Below, one piece after another: positions 6,682 to 15,063 of a stretch of DNA of 24,275 nt; position 1 is the first letter of the stretch; each line of letters opens with the position of its first letter. Under the pieces are notes generated by a model that worked only from the letters and a program-made list of their open reading frames with translations, had not been told where the DNA came from and did no database searches. Source of the DNA: a virus; IMG/VR virus record IMGVR_UViG_3300028808_000014, positions 1-24,275 of that record; one strand, 5' to 3'. A program made the position numbers and the translations under genes.

Positions 6682-7440
6682 GTGACGTTCCAAGAGCTAC
6701 TCGACGAGTTGCGGGACAATGTCCTGCGCGACACCAGCGATATTATCTCTGGGAACGCCGACGCGCTCTGGAGCGATGAAACCTTGTTGCGCTACATCAA
6801 GGACGCTGAGCGGCGCTTCGCGCGGCGCACCTTGCTGCTGCGCGACGCCACCACGCCGGTGGCGACCGTCATCACACTCAAGCAAGGCGTGGTGACCTAC
6901 CCCTGCCACAAGAGCGTCCTGTCGGTCATCTCGGCGCGCTGTCTGGGGGATAACTACGACCTGTCGCGGCGCGGCCACGCCCTGATCGGGCAGACCCCGC
7001 CGGTCGACTTTCTGACCTTTGACCCGTCGATCCAGGACGGCACGCTGCCCGGCCATCCGCTCGCGTACTACACCGACGAGACCACGGTATTTGCTACGCA
7101 AAACCGCGTCACCTTCTCGGTATGGCCCGCGCCGAGCCCGCTCGAGGATGGGCTGGTGGTGAACCTGCGCGTCGCCCGGCTGCCCCTGTCGACCTATGAC
7201 CACGCGTGCCTGAACAGCGAGTCCGAGATCCCTGAGGACTATCAACTCGACATGCTCGAGTGGGCCGCGTTTCGCGCTCAAAACACCCTGGACGGCGACG
7301 CGGGTGCACCGACCCCGGCCGCTGGCCACAAAGCCAATTTCGAAGAAGCCGTCGAGCGCGCGATGAAAGAGCTGCGCCGTAAGCTGTTTGGCAGCACCGC
7401 ATTCCGTTACGGCAGCAACGGCTTCAACTGGACCCGCTGA
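6682..7440 (+). CDS. Probable head-to-tail adaptor protein
   Basis: A 252-residue protein starting at GTG 6682, with GGGGAG about 8 bases upstream and 3 bases after the preceding stop. The N-terminus is helical, with a motif layout I associate with phage adaptor proteins: an amphipathic helix (FQELLDELRDNVLRDTS), then LWSDETLLRYIKDAERRFAR, a beta segment (VVTYPCHKSVLSVISARCL) and a C-terminal helical region (QLDMLEWAAFRAQNTLDGD) with a basic end. Such proteins bind under the portal and start the tail. No catalytic motif is visible. Function is inferred from this layout and from placement before the propeller-like protein. Confidence 0.72.
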   Translation: MTFQELLDELRDNVLRDTSDIISGNADALWSDETLLRYIKDAERRFARRTLLLRDATTPVATVITLKQGVVTYPCHKSVLSVISARCLGDNYDLSRRGHALIGQTPPVDFLTFDPSIQDGTLPGHPLAYYTDETTVFATQNRVTFSVWPAPSPLEDGLVVNLRVARLPLSTYDHACLNSESEIPEDYQLDMLEWAAFRAQNTLDGDAGAPTPAAGHKANFEEAVERAMKELRRKLFGSTAFRYGSNGFNWTR

Positions 7441-7441
7441 T

Positions 7442-8683
7442 ATGGCCGATGCCGCCCAAGAACGCGACCCCGATGTAGTAGCGTACGGCAGCTTCACGGG
7501 CCTGCGCAACGACGTCACGCCTGAGCGTTTCAGCTCGGGGGATCTGGCCGTAGCGTGCAACGTCGATATCGACAAGACCGGCAAAATCACGCGTCGTGAC
7601 GGCTACACCTCGGTGCTACCCGGTGCGGCCCACTCGCTATGGTCTAACCCGCAGTCGACGCTCGCGCTGTTCGCCTTCGCCGGCGAGCTGTGCCAGCTCA
7701 ATCCCGACTATAGTTACACGTCGCTGGCGCCGCTCACCGACGCTACCGCCAAACTCAGTTATGCCACGGTCAACGGTCTCGTGTATTACTCCAACGGAGT
7801 GGATACGGGCATCATTGGGCGGGCGGCGGCACGCTCGTGGGGGGTTGTGCCGCCTGTCTTGCCCAGTGTGCAGGAGACCGTAGGCAGCTTGCCGCATGGC
7901 AAGCTGCAGTTCACCCTGACCTACGTGCGCGAGGACGGCCAAGAGTCGGGTGCGCCGCTGGCGGGGCTGATCCACGTCGAAGACGGCGCGGGGCTGCTGT
8001 TCACGGTACCGGTCTCGAGTGACCCTGATGTGGCGGCGAAGAACCTCTACGTGAGTGCCCCGGACGGCGAGATCCTGTACCTCGCGCAGACGATGCCCAA
8101 CGCGCAGACGCAGGCGTACTACCTGAACGACACCACTGAACTCGATCTGCCGCTCGATACCCAGTTCCTGCAGCCGGCCCCCGCCGGGCAGAAAGTCGCG
8201 GTCTACCGGGGCCGCGCCTATGTCGCCGCCGGTGACGTGCTCTACCCGTCCGAGGCGTTCGCCTACGAGCAGTTCGATCTGCGCAACTATATTCCGCTCG
8301 ATGGGCGCATCACGATGCTCGCCCCCGTCGCCGACAAAGAGATGTTCGACAGTGGCAAGAACAGCGGCCTGTTTATCGGTACCGACACCAGCTGTGGCGT
8401 CTTGATCGGCTCGTCGCCCGAGGACTTCCAGTATATCCGCAAGACCAGCTACGGCGCGGTCGACGGGGCGCTGGCCTATGTCGACGGCGCGCTCTACGGC
8501 GACAATTCGCTGGGCGCGCGCGAGCTACCGATGTGGCTGAGCACACAAGGGATCTGCATCGGCATGCCCGATATGACGATCCAGAATCTGACCCGCACCA
8601 AGTTCGGATTTACCGTAGGCAGTCAAGGCGCGGCGATCTTCATGCCCGGCCCTAACCGTTTTATCGCTAACAGCAATTCCTAG
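7442..8683 (+). CDS. Propeller/nozzle-like tail protein
   Basis: A 413-residue protein whose ATG lies one base after the preceding stop; the SD is weak, so translation is probably coupled to the adaptor gene. The N-terminus carries FTGLRNDVTPERFSSGDL (residues 18-35) followed by ACNVDIDKTGKITRRDGY, a pattern typical of beta-propeller tail nozzle or stabilisation proteins of podoviruses (functional analogues of T7 gp12 and P22 gp10). Repeating blade-like segments follow (LWSNPQSTLALFAFAGELC, YATVNGLVYYSNGVDTGI, VYRGRAYVAAGDVLYPSE, LAYVDGALYGDNSLGA). The nozzle closes the short tail and releases DNA. Blade count was not determined, and homology to a named family is recalled rather than searched. 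Confidence 0.75.
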   Translation: MADAAQERDPDVVAYGSFTGLRNDVTPERFSSGDLAVACNVDIDKTGKITRRDGYTSVLPGAAHSLWSNPQSTLALFAFAGELCQLNPDYSYTSLAPLTDATAKLSYATVNGLVYYSNGVDTGIIGRAAARSWGVVPPVLPSVQETVGSLPHGKLQFTLTYVREDGQESGAPLAGLIHVEDGAGLLFTVPVSSDPDVAAKNLYVSAPDGEILYLAQTMPNAQTQAYYLNDTTELDLPLDTQFLQPAPAGQKVAVYRGRAYVAAGDVLYPSEAFAYEQFDLRNYIPLDGRITMLAPVADKEMFDSGKNSGLFIGTDTSCGVLIGSSPEDFQYIRKTSYGAVDGALAYVDGALYGDNSLGARELPMWLSTQGICIGMPDMTIQNLTRTKFGFTVGSQGAAIFMPGPNRFIANSNS

Positions 8684-8693
8684 GAGAACCACC

Positions 8694-9467
8694 ATGACCG
8701 CACGCTATTCAACCGGGCTACGCAACTTCACGCTCAAGTATGGCAGCCTGGATGACGCGCTGCGCAACGGCGTGATCACCATTTACTCGGGTGCCCAGCC
8801 ATCTTCGGCTGACGCGGCCCCGACCGGCACGCCGCTGTGCGTGGTTTCGAACAACGCCGGGGCCGTCACCAGCGAGGTACTTGCGCAAGGTAGCGTGACC
8901 CTCACGGGCGGTGCGGGGGGCGCGCTCAATACGCTGACCGTGAACGGTGTCGATATCCTCGGCGGCGCCGTACCGTTCGACTCGACGCTCGCGCAGACCG
9001 CGATGGATATTGCCACGCAGATCAACGCGTTCAAGAGCAAGCCCGACTACTCAGCCGTCGCTGTCGGCGCCGTGGTCAACATCACCGCGATGCCGGGTAA
9101 TGGCGCCTCGCCTAATGGCTTTGTGGTCGCGGGTACCACCACGACCCTGACCGCCACCACCGTGAATATGGCGGGCGGCGTCGCACCGGTCAACGGGCTG
9201 CTGTTTGGCGCACCGGCCGGCGGGGTACTGCCCAAGCTGCCGGCGCAGACCTGGAGTGGTATCAACCTTGCCACCGGTACCGCGGGCTGGTTCCGTCAGA
9301 CTGGCAGCGTGGCCGACACTGGCGCGCTCGACTCGGCTGGGGTAGTCTTGCGCATGGACGGGGCAATCGCCAGTTCCGGCGCCGAGATGAACCTGAACTC
9401 GACGGCATTCACGGCCGGGGCTACCACCACGGTCGCAACCTCAACCGAGACGGCCCCGCCGCAATAA
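8694..9467 (+). CDS. Virion structural protein with inserted central domain
   Basis: A 257-residue protein at ATG 8694; AGGAG (8682-8686) overlaps the previous stop. The N-terminus (LRNGVITIYSGAQPSSADAA, residues 23-42, then PTGTPL) and the C-terminal third (WSGINLATGTAGWFRQTG, LRMDGAIASSGAEMNLNST, AGATTTV) match a widespread phage structural protein pattern I recall as one short contiguous domain. Between them, residues ~62-165 form an extra segment with NTLTVNGVDI, a helix (AQTAMDIATQINAF) and VGAVVNITAMPGNGASP. This looks like an alpha/beta insertion. Exact role is unknown; tail or tail-surface location is likely from the neighbours. Confidence 0.75.
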   Translation: MTARYSTGLRNFTLKYGSLDDALRNGVITIYSGAQPSSADAAPTGTPLCVVSNNAGAVTSEVLAQGSVTLTGGAGGALNTLTVNGVDILGGAVPFDSTLAQTAMDIATQINAFKSKPDYSAVAVGAVVNITAMPGNGASPNGFVVAGTTTTLTATTVNMAGGVAPVNGLLFGAPAGGVLPKLPAQTWSGINLATGTAGWFRQTGSVADTGALDSAGVVLRMDGAIASSGAEMNLNSTAFTAGATTTVATSTETAPPQ

Positions 9468-9468
9468 G

Positions 9469-10656
9469 ATGACCAACGCTCTCGCTGTCACCCTGCCCGT
9501 ACCCGCGCTTGCGATCATAGCGCTGGAGAGTGACACGACAGCGAACATCGGCGGGACCCTCAACATCACGTTGCCGGTCCCGCAGCTCGCGCTCACGATC
9601 GGCAACTCGGGCTCACTCGCCATCGCGCTCGAGCCGCCCGCAATCAGCATGGCGGGTACCACCGCCACGGTGGCGGCCATGCGTATCGGCATGCCGACGC
9701 CGGCGGTGGCGATGGTCGCCGACCTGGGCAACTTCGGCAGCATCGGTATCGCGCTGCCTGCACCACAGCCACAGCTCGCCTCACAGAATACCCTGGCGGT
9801 CACGCTCCCCACCCCGCGACTCACGCTCGTGGGTACGGCGGGCGTGATCGGGAATATGGCGCTGTATCCGCCCGCACTCGCAGCACAGCTGACGGGGCAG
9901 ACGCAGTACGCGGGCGTGATGTCGATGATACCGGCCGCACCCAGCCCGCAGCTTACCGGCTATACGGGTCAAGTGCTCAACGCGGCAATCATGTTGCCGC
10001 GTCTTGCCCTGGCGATGGAAGGCGTCACTGGCACCATCGGCAACGTGGCGATCACGTTGCCGATGTGTCAGCTCAGCCTCAATGGTGGTGAGCGCATCGT
10101 CGGGCAGCTGCAGATCTCGTTGCCGCTGCTGTACGTGCAACTCAATGCCCAGGACACGAGCCCGGTACCAGTGGCGCAGCAGCACGGCGCGATCGTCATG
10201 CACACCGAGGCGCAAGCGCTTTCACAGTATGACAACTTCCCGTTCAACAGCTTCGCGCGGCTCGGCAATGTCTACCTCGGTGCCAGCGACGAAGGCGTGT
10301 TTGCGATCGGGGGCGACACCGACGACGGCGCGATCATCGCAGCGGCCGCGCGCGTGGGGATCAGTGACTTCGGTACCTCGTTGCTCAAGCGGGTAGACCG
10401 CGCCTATATCGGTTACCGCACGGATGGTAACTTGATCATGCGCGTCATCACCGACGAGGTGAACCAGCGTGACTATCTGGTCGAAGCCTCGGGTGCGAGT
10501 GGCTTGCATGGCAACCACGTACGCATCGGGCGCGGTCTGCGGGCGCGTTACTGGCAGTTCGAGATCCTCAACCAGAATGGCGCGGACTTCGAGTTGAATA
10601 TGATCGAGCTGAAACCGACACGCCTGCATCGTCGTATCGGTGGCGGGGATGCCTGA
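9469..10656 (+). CDS. Beta-repeat virion protein with globular C-terminal domain
   Basis: A 395-residue protein whose ATG starts one base after the preceding stop, with no clear SD (likely coupled translation). Residues 5-227 consist of eleven tandem units of about 21 residues with the loose consensus L-x-I-x-L-P-x-P-x-L-x-L-x-G, ending in G-x-I-G. The central Pro falls at residues 10, 36, 56, 76, 97, 114, 134, 155, 177, 198 and 219. Residues ~245-395 form a separate domain (LSQYDNFPFNSFARLGNVYL, ISDFGTSLLKRVDRAYIGYR, IGRGLRARYWQFEI) resembling C-terminal domains of phage tail-associated proteins. The repeat tract suggests an extended beta-stacked stalk or fibre shaft carrying the C-terminal module. 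A role in tail or host contact is inferred. The end overlaps the next gene by 8 bases. Confidence 0.78.
   Translation: MTNALAVTLPVPALAIIALESDTTANIGGTLNITLPVPQLALTIGNSGSLAIALEPPAISMAGTTATVAAMRIGMPTPAVAMVADLGNFGSIGIALPAPQPQLASQNTLAVTLPTPRLTLVGTAGVIGNMALYPPALAAQLTGQTQYAGVMSMIPAAPSPQLTGYTGQVLNAAIMLPRLALAMEGVTGTIGNVAITLPMCQLSLNGGERIVGQLQISLPLLYVQLNAQDTSPVPVAQQHGAIVMHTEAQALSQYDNFPFNSFARLGNVYLGASDEGVFAIGGDTDDGAIIAAAARVGISDFGTSLLKRVDRAYIGYRTDGNLIMRVITDEVNQRDYLVEASGASGLHGNHVRIGRGLRARYWQFEILNQNGADFELNMIELKPTRLHRRIGGGDA
9481..10150 (+). repeat. Eleven tandem ~63-bp coding repeats (21-aa beta units)
   Basis: The repeat is seen at the protein level: units such as LAVTLPVPALAI, LNITLPVPQLAL, LAVTLPTPRLTLVG, NVAITLPMCQLSLNG and QLQISLPLLYVQL recur every 17-26 residues (mostly 20-22). 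DNA identity between units is modest, so the array is old rather than freshly amplified. Confidence 0.75.
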
Positions 10657-11896
10657 TTTCAACCCCCTACGCAAAGCCTATAGCGGCGATACCGAGACGG
10701 CGGCCGCACAGATCGGCACCGGGCGCACCCACCTCGATATCTTAAAGAACCAGATGCAGCTGGGCAACCAGCGCGCCGGCGTGCGCACCGTGCAGTTGCC
10801 CGATGGCACGACGATCCGAGTCAGCTCGATTTACGGCCAGGATCGCATCGATATCACGACGACCAGTGGTGGCCAAGCGCAAGTCAGCGCGCCCAGTCAC
10901 TACGTGCCGCCCGAGCCGCCGCCGCCGCCCGTGCTGCCCTACATCGGCGCGGTGTGTGACTCGGGAAACCCGGCGTTCTGGCTGGATAATACGGTAGAGG
11001 GTACCGAGCAGAGCGGCACGGGGGCAGACGCACGCATCCTGAGCATACGCCCCTGCCCTGGCGACTTGGCGTTCACCACCGTAGCGGATTGCGGGCGCGC
11101 GGACTTCACCCGTGGGCGTCTCGAGTTGATCATGACCGTGCAGTTCTACGACCTGCATACGACGTTCACCGGCCAGCCGCACAACGGCATCACAGGCATC
11201 ACCAGCACTGACACCTACAACACGTTCGATGGTAGCCAGTTCGTGATCAACTGGAACGACCGCATAGGGGTGCCGCTCTACGCGACCAGCGACAGCCTGC
11301 CGCTGCTCTATAAGGAAGTGCCGCCGCCGGCCAACGATCCTTATGACCTAACCGATGCGGCGGGCAATCCGGTGACCTTAATACCGGGCATGCAGATCCT
11401 GAAATGGTCACAGACCAGCGGCAATATGCCGATGCTGCCATTCACGATTGAGGGTGGCAAGCACCCCACGGCGCTGCGTAACGCGGTGCCGATCCAGGAG
11501 ACCTTCACCATTATCGAGCAGCCGGTCCCTGGCTTCACGATCTGGCAGGGCGCTCCCGGCGGCTCGGAAGGCTGGCTATTTCAGGAATACTACCTGATGG
11601 GCTCGTACTATCAGGTGTTCAACCCTGAGTATTCGGCCAAGGGGGTCGCCACTGTGATGGACCTTGCGGGGGTTGCTACAGCGATACCGGTTTCGGTCAC
11701 GGCACGGTATGATCGCTCGACCCCGCTGATTTTCATTCAAGCCAATGCCGGTGGCTCGATTGGACCGCCGACCGGGAACACGAAGGACGGTGTTTGGGCG
11801 CCCGGCGATGCGCCGCTCCTGCCCAATAGTAGCTGGAATCTCGTCGGCCCAACGCCGCCGGTGTACCCCGGCCCGAACGGATTCAACCAGAATTAG
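10649..11896 (+). CDS. Virion-associated protein of unknown function
   Basis: A 415-residue protein. ATG 10649 is used because GGTGG and GGGG lie just upstream and it overlaps the previous stop by 8 bases; an in-frame GTG at 10640 is the alternative. Residues ~1-75 are a small domain with a helix (HLDILKNQMQLGNQ) and strands (VRTVQLPDGTTIRVSSIYG). A Pro-rich linker (PPEPPPPPVLP) follows, then ~310 residues of Gly/Thr/Pro-rich, probably beta sequence. Four Cys occur, all early in the second part (CDSG, CPGD, DCGR region). The end is Pro/Gly/Asn-rich. I do not recognise a family; neighbours suggest a tail or tail-fibre component. Confidence 0.72.
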   Translation: MPDFNPLRKAYSGDTETAAAQIGTGRTHLDILKNQMQLGNQRAGVRTVQLPDGTTIRVSSIYGQDRIDITTTSGGQAQVSAPSHYVPPEPPPPPVLPYIGAVCDSGNPAFWLDNTVEGTEQSGTGADARILSIRPCPGDLAFTTVADCGRADFTRGRLELIMTVQFYDLHTTFTGQPHNGITGITSTDTYNTFDGSQFVINWNDRIGVPLYATSDSLPLLYKEVPPPANDPYDLTDAAGNPVTLIPGMQILKWSQTSGNMPMLPFTIEGGKHPTALRNAVPIQETFTIIEQPVPGFTIWQGAPGGSEGWLFQEYYLMGSYYQVFNPEYSAKGVATVMDLAGVATAIPVSVTARYDRSTPLIFIQANAGGSIGPPTGNTKDGVWAPGDAPLLPNSSWNLVGPTPPVYPGPNGFNQN

Positions 11897-11907
11897 AGGA
11901 TACAGCC

Positions 11908-13881
11908 ATGTCGGATTTCCCTAGCCTCACCCCGCAGACCAACGGTGCGGACACCCTGGTCGATAAAGGCTTCGTCGCGGCGCAAGGGTATGCGCAAACG
12001 GCGTTTTCCGAGGCGCTGGGCTTCATCAGCGAGTTGGGGTCGGCGACCGCACAGCTCGCGGCACTCCCCTATGTCGATGGTACGCTAGGGCCCGTCAACG
12101 ATGCGATCGTCGCCTACACCCCACCGGTGCTGCCCGACGCGCCCGGCGACCTCACGGTCAATATGCCGGCGGTCCCGCAAGACCCGACGCTGACGGCGGT
12201 AGCGATCCCTGACCTGGGCAGCGCGCCGCAGTTCACCGCGACCCTGCCGGTGCTCGATCTCGACCAGCCGGAACCGGCGCCGCTGACGGCCACGGTGCCG
12301 CTCGCGCCGACGCTGGCCGCGATCGTCGTGCCGTCTGACCCAAACATCGTGCTGCCCGAGGTGCCGAACCTGCTTGGCATCGAAGTGCCCTCGGCGCCGC
12401 TGCTGGCGATCCCGACCTTCACCGCAGTGACACCGCAGCACCCGCTTGCCGCCCAGTACAATTTCGCGTTCGCCGAGCCGACCTACCAGTCGCCGATGCT
12501 TACGGACCTGCGCAACATCTTGCAGACCTGGGTAGACGGGGCCGACACGGGCATCGCCCCGGCGGTCGAGCAACGCATCTGGGATGCGGCGCGCACGCGC
12601 GAATACTTCTCGCTGCAGCGAAAGCTGAAAGAATCGTTCCGGCAATTTGCGACCAAGGGCTTCACCAAGCCCCCTGGCGCCCTGGCGGCGGATCTTAACG
12701 CGTCGCTGCAGGACTCGCAGAGCACCCTGTCGGGCCTGTCGCGCGACATTAGCATCAAGCAGGCCGACCTCGAGCAGTCCAACCGGCGCTTCGCGTTCGA
12801 GCAGGTGTGGAAAGTCGAGGAAGGTTTGATCACCTACCAGAATCAGATCGCCCAGCGCGCGTTCGAGACGGCCAAATTCGTGCAGCAGGTGGCGATCGAC
12901 ATCTACCACGAGACAGTGGTGGCCTACGTGGCCGATATTCAGGCGTACTCGGCCCAGGTCGATCTGTACAAAGCGCAGATTCAGGCCGCATTGACCAACC
13001 TCGATGTGTATAAGGCGCAGCTCGAGGGGCAACGCCTGATCAGCGAGTTGAATGTGCAGACGATCCAGATTTACACGGCGCAGATCGATGCGGCCAAGGC
13101 ACTCGTGGACATCTTCAAGACCACGGTGGATGCGGCCAACGTCAAGGCATCGATCAACAAGACGATAATCGATGCGTTTGCTTCCCAAGTCGGGGCCTAC
13201 GCCGAGACGGTGCGCGCCAAGACCGCGGAATATGACGGTTACGCGACCCTGATCAATGCCCAGGTGGCCAAAGCGACCGTGTTCAAGACGCAAGCCGATG
13301 CCTACACCAGTCAGGTCACGGGCTTTCGCGCCACAGTCGACGCGGCGACCGCCCAGGCCAACTTGGCGTTGCGCATCGGCCAGGAAGTGCCGCTCGAGCT
13401 GTTCAAGGCGCGCACCGAGGTGTTCCGCGATCAGGTCACCGCCGAGACCTCGCGCGTGGATGCCGTCGCGCGTGTCTATGGCGCGCAAACCCAGGCGTAC
13501 AGTGCCTCGGTGTCGGGCGAAGCCTCGCGTGTGAGCAGCGATGTGGCGATCTTTCGCGGCGATATCGACCTCGCGGTGGCGCAAGGCAACCTGCGTATCG
13601 AGGCGGCCAAGTCGAACGTCCAGGAGATGTTGCAGCAGATCACGCTGCTCGTCGAGTCGATCAAATCGGGCGGGCAGGTGGCCGCGCAGCTCGCCGCTGC
13701 CGCGCTGTCGTCAATAAATCTTAGCGCCCAGCTCGGTGACCATTATACTTTCAGCGATAGTAACTCGAATGCGACCTCGGCTTCGGTGAGCAGCTCGGCG
13801 GCGAACAACACCCAGACGTCGCAGCTTACGAGCACGAGCACGGGCAACAATACGAACACGAACTACAATTACAGCGTCTAG
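11908..13881 (+). CDS. Long heptad-phased helical virion protein, possible ejection protein
   Basis: A 657-residue protein at ATG 11908 with AGAGGA (11895-11900) 7 bases upstream. Three parts are visible. Residues ~70-200 are Pro-spaced beta-like segments (for example VNMPAVPQDPTLTAVAIPDL). Residues ~200-600 are almost entirely helical, with an aromatic-led motif (YSAQV, YKAQI, YKAQL, YTAQI, FKTTV, FASQV, YAETV, YTSQV) that stays in strict 7-residue register from Y333 to F473. A phase break occurs near GQEVPLELF. The last ~45 residues are Ser/Thr/Asn-rich. There is no signal peptide or membrane segment. It precedes two other large virion proteins, so a role as an internal (ejected) or rod-like tail component is inferred; no named family is recognised. 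Confidence 0.75.
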   Translation: MSDFPSLTPQTNGADTLVDKGFVAAQGYAQTAFSEALGFISELGSATAQLAALPYVDGTLGPVNDAIVAYTPPVLPDAPGDLTVNMPAVPQDPTLTAVAIPDLGSAPQFTATLPVLDLDQPEPAPLTATVPLAPTLAAIVVPSDPNIVLPEVPNLLGIEVPSAPLLAIPTFTAVTPQHPLAAQYNFAFAEPTYQSPMLTDLRNILQTWVDGADTGIAPAVEQRIWDAARTREYFSLQRKLKESFRQFATKGFTKPPGALAADLNASLQDSQSTLSGLSRDISIKQADLEQSNRRFAFEQVWKVEEGLITYQNQIAQRAFETAKFVQQVAIDIYHETVVAYVADIQAYSAQVDLYKAQIQAALTNLDVYKAQLEGQRLISELNVQTIQIYTAQIDAAKALVDIFKTTVDAANVKASINKTIIDAFASQVGAYAETVRAKTAEYDGYATLINAQVAKATVFKTQADAYTSQVTGFRATVDAATAQANLALRIGQEVPLELFKARTEVFRDQVTAETSRVDAVARVYGAQTQAYSASVSGEASRVSSDVAIFRGDIDLAVAQGNLRIEAAKSNVQEMLQQITLLVESIKSGGQVAAQLAAAALSSINLSAQLGDHYTFSDSNSNATSASVSSSAANNTQTSQLTSTSTGNNTNTNYNYSV

Positions 13882-13889
13882 GAGCTGAT

Positions 13890-15062
13890 ATGGCCGATCT
13901 GACACAGACCCTTCCCGGCATTCCACCGGCTGTTTGGCAAGGGGGCCGCGCCGTGCCGGGTGCGATCCCGAACGTGCCGGCGCAGGTAGTACCGTCTATT
14001 CCGCCAGCAGTCTCGACGGCACTCCAGAATATCATTGGCCCTGGCGGCAATTTCGTGCCGCGCAATGCCCCGCCGGGTCAAGCGGGCGTGACGCAGGGTG
14101 GCGCGTTCACGCCCGCCGTCGTGCCTACTCCCCTTACTGTTGCCAACGCACCGGCACCGACAGCCAGCTTACCCGCGCCGGTTTTCGGGACAGCAGTACA
14201 GAATGCGCAGGCGTTACAGAGCGCGCAGGCGGGTAATCCGCTACCCTCGCTGAATACGCCGGTGAGCGCGGGCGCACCGTATTCGTTTAACACACCCGCC
14301 CCCGGTGCGACGGTTGCCGGTTTCACTCCGCAGCCCCTGCAGGTGACGAGCCCCGCGAACCCCGCACCCGTGTCGCCCACAGCGACCCTACCCGGCGCCA
14401 CGGCGCTGGGCGGCGATGCCGTGCCGGTCTATCGTGGTATGCAGGGGCCGGGCTTCGCAGGCAGCGCCGCGGCAAACTCAGCGGCGGCCATTAAAGCAGG
14501 TTTTGACATGCAGACTCAGCGGTCAGAGGACGCAACGCGGGGCGCCGAGAATTATATCTCACAGGGCCACGGCATATTTGAGCAGGCGTCGCGGGCACGC
14601 GCCATCACGGGCATTTTAGGCGCGGTGTCCGGGCCGAATAATGTGGGTGCTACTGCGGGCAACGCCGCCGATGTGGTCAACCAAGGGCTCGTCTCGCAGG
14701 CGAACGAGGCGACGCAAGCGGGCGAGCAGCGTTATGCGACGCAAACTACCGCAGGCACCGCAGCAGCGCAGCTGGCACAGCAAGCCCAGCAGTTTGCTGC
14801 GACGCCGCGTGAGGTCTCGAGCGAGACACGCTACAACCCGGTGACGAGTCTGCCGATGGGCTCGACGACGCTGTTTGCTTTACCCGGCGGCGTAGGTGCA
14901 GGCGGCTTGGCCCAGGCGCCCCGCATGATCGGGTCGCCCCCCGCCGCGCCACCAGCAGGTTTTATCGTAGGCGCTAAAGCGACCCAAGCAGATGGGCATT
15001 ATTCAGTCGGTGATGGGCGAGTCGCCACCATCCAAGGCGGCGTCGTAACTGGGATTCAATAA
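13890..15062 (+). CDS. Pro/Ala/Gly-rich virion protein, possible ejection partner
   Basis: A 390-residue protein at ATG 13890; AGGAG (13880-13884) overlaps the previous stop. Residues 1-185 are low-complexity Pro/Ala/Val/Thr with repeated IPPAV-like pieces (GIPPAVWQ, SIPPAVSTA) and are probably disordered. Residues ~190-310 are helical, Ala/Gln-rich (IKAGFDMQTQRSEDATRGAE, AAQLAQQAQQFAATPRE), with a Gly/Ala-rich stretch between. The C-terminus (DGHYSVGDGRVATIQGGVV) looks like a small beta-hairpin cap of a kind I recall at the ends of other phage virion proteins. It is one base-pair gap from the giant gene, so the two are probably translated together. Function is unknown; an internal virion role is inferred from context. 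Confidence 0.72.
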   Translation: MADLTQTLPGIPPAVWQGGRAVPGAIPNVPAQVVPSIPPAVSTALQNIIGPGGNFVPRNAPPGQAGVTQGGAFTPAVVPTPLTVANAPAPTASLPAPVFGTAVQNAQALQSAQAGNPLPSLNTPVSAGAPYSFNTPAPGATVAGFTPQPLQVTSPANPAPVSPTATLPGATALGGDAVPVYRGMQGPGFAGSAAANSAAAIKAGFDMQTQRSEDATRGAENYISQGHGIFEQASRARAITGILGAVSGPNNVGATAGNAADVVNQGLVSQANEATQAGEQRYATQTTAGTAAAQLAQQAQQFAATPREVSSETRYNPVTSLPMGSTTLFALPGGVGAGGLAQAPRMIGSPPAAPPAGFIVGAKATQADGHYSVGDGRVATIQGGVVTGIQ

Positions 15063-15063
15063 C

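Noticed and set aside
9469-10656. Collagen-like or pectate-lyase-type fibre
   Set aside because: No Gly-X-Y run is present and the ~21-residue LPxP units do not match a lyase beta-helix coil by eye; kept as an unnamed repeat.
12085-13584. 499-codon open frame on the - strand
   Set aside because: It is fully antisense to the heptad-repeat protein, very rich in Arg, Gly and His, with no SD and no transcription context; a shadow frame.
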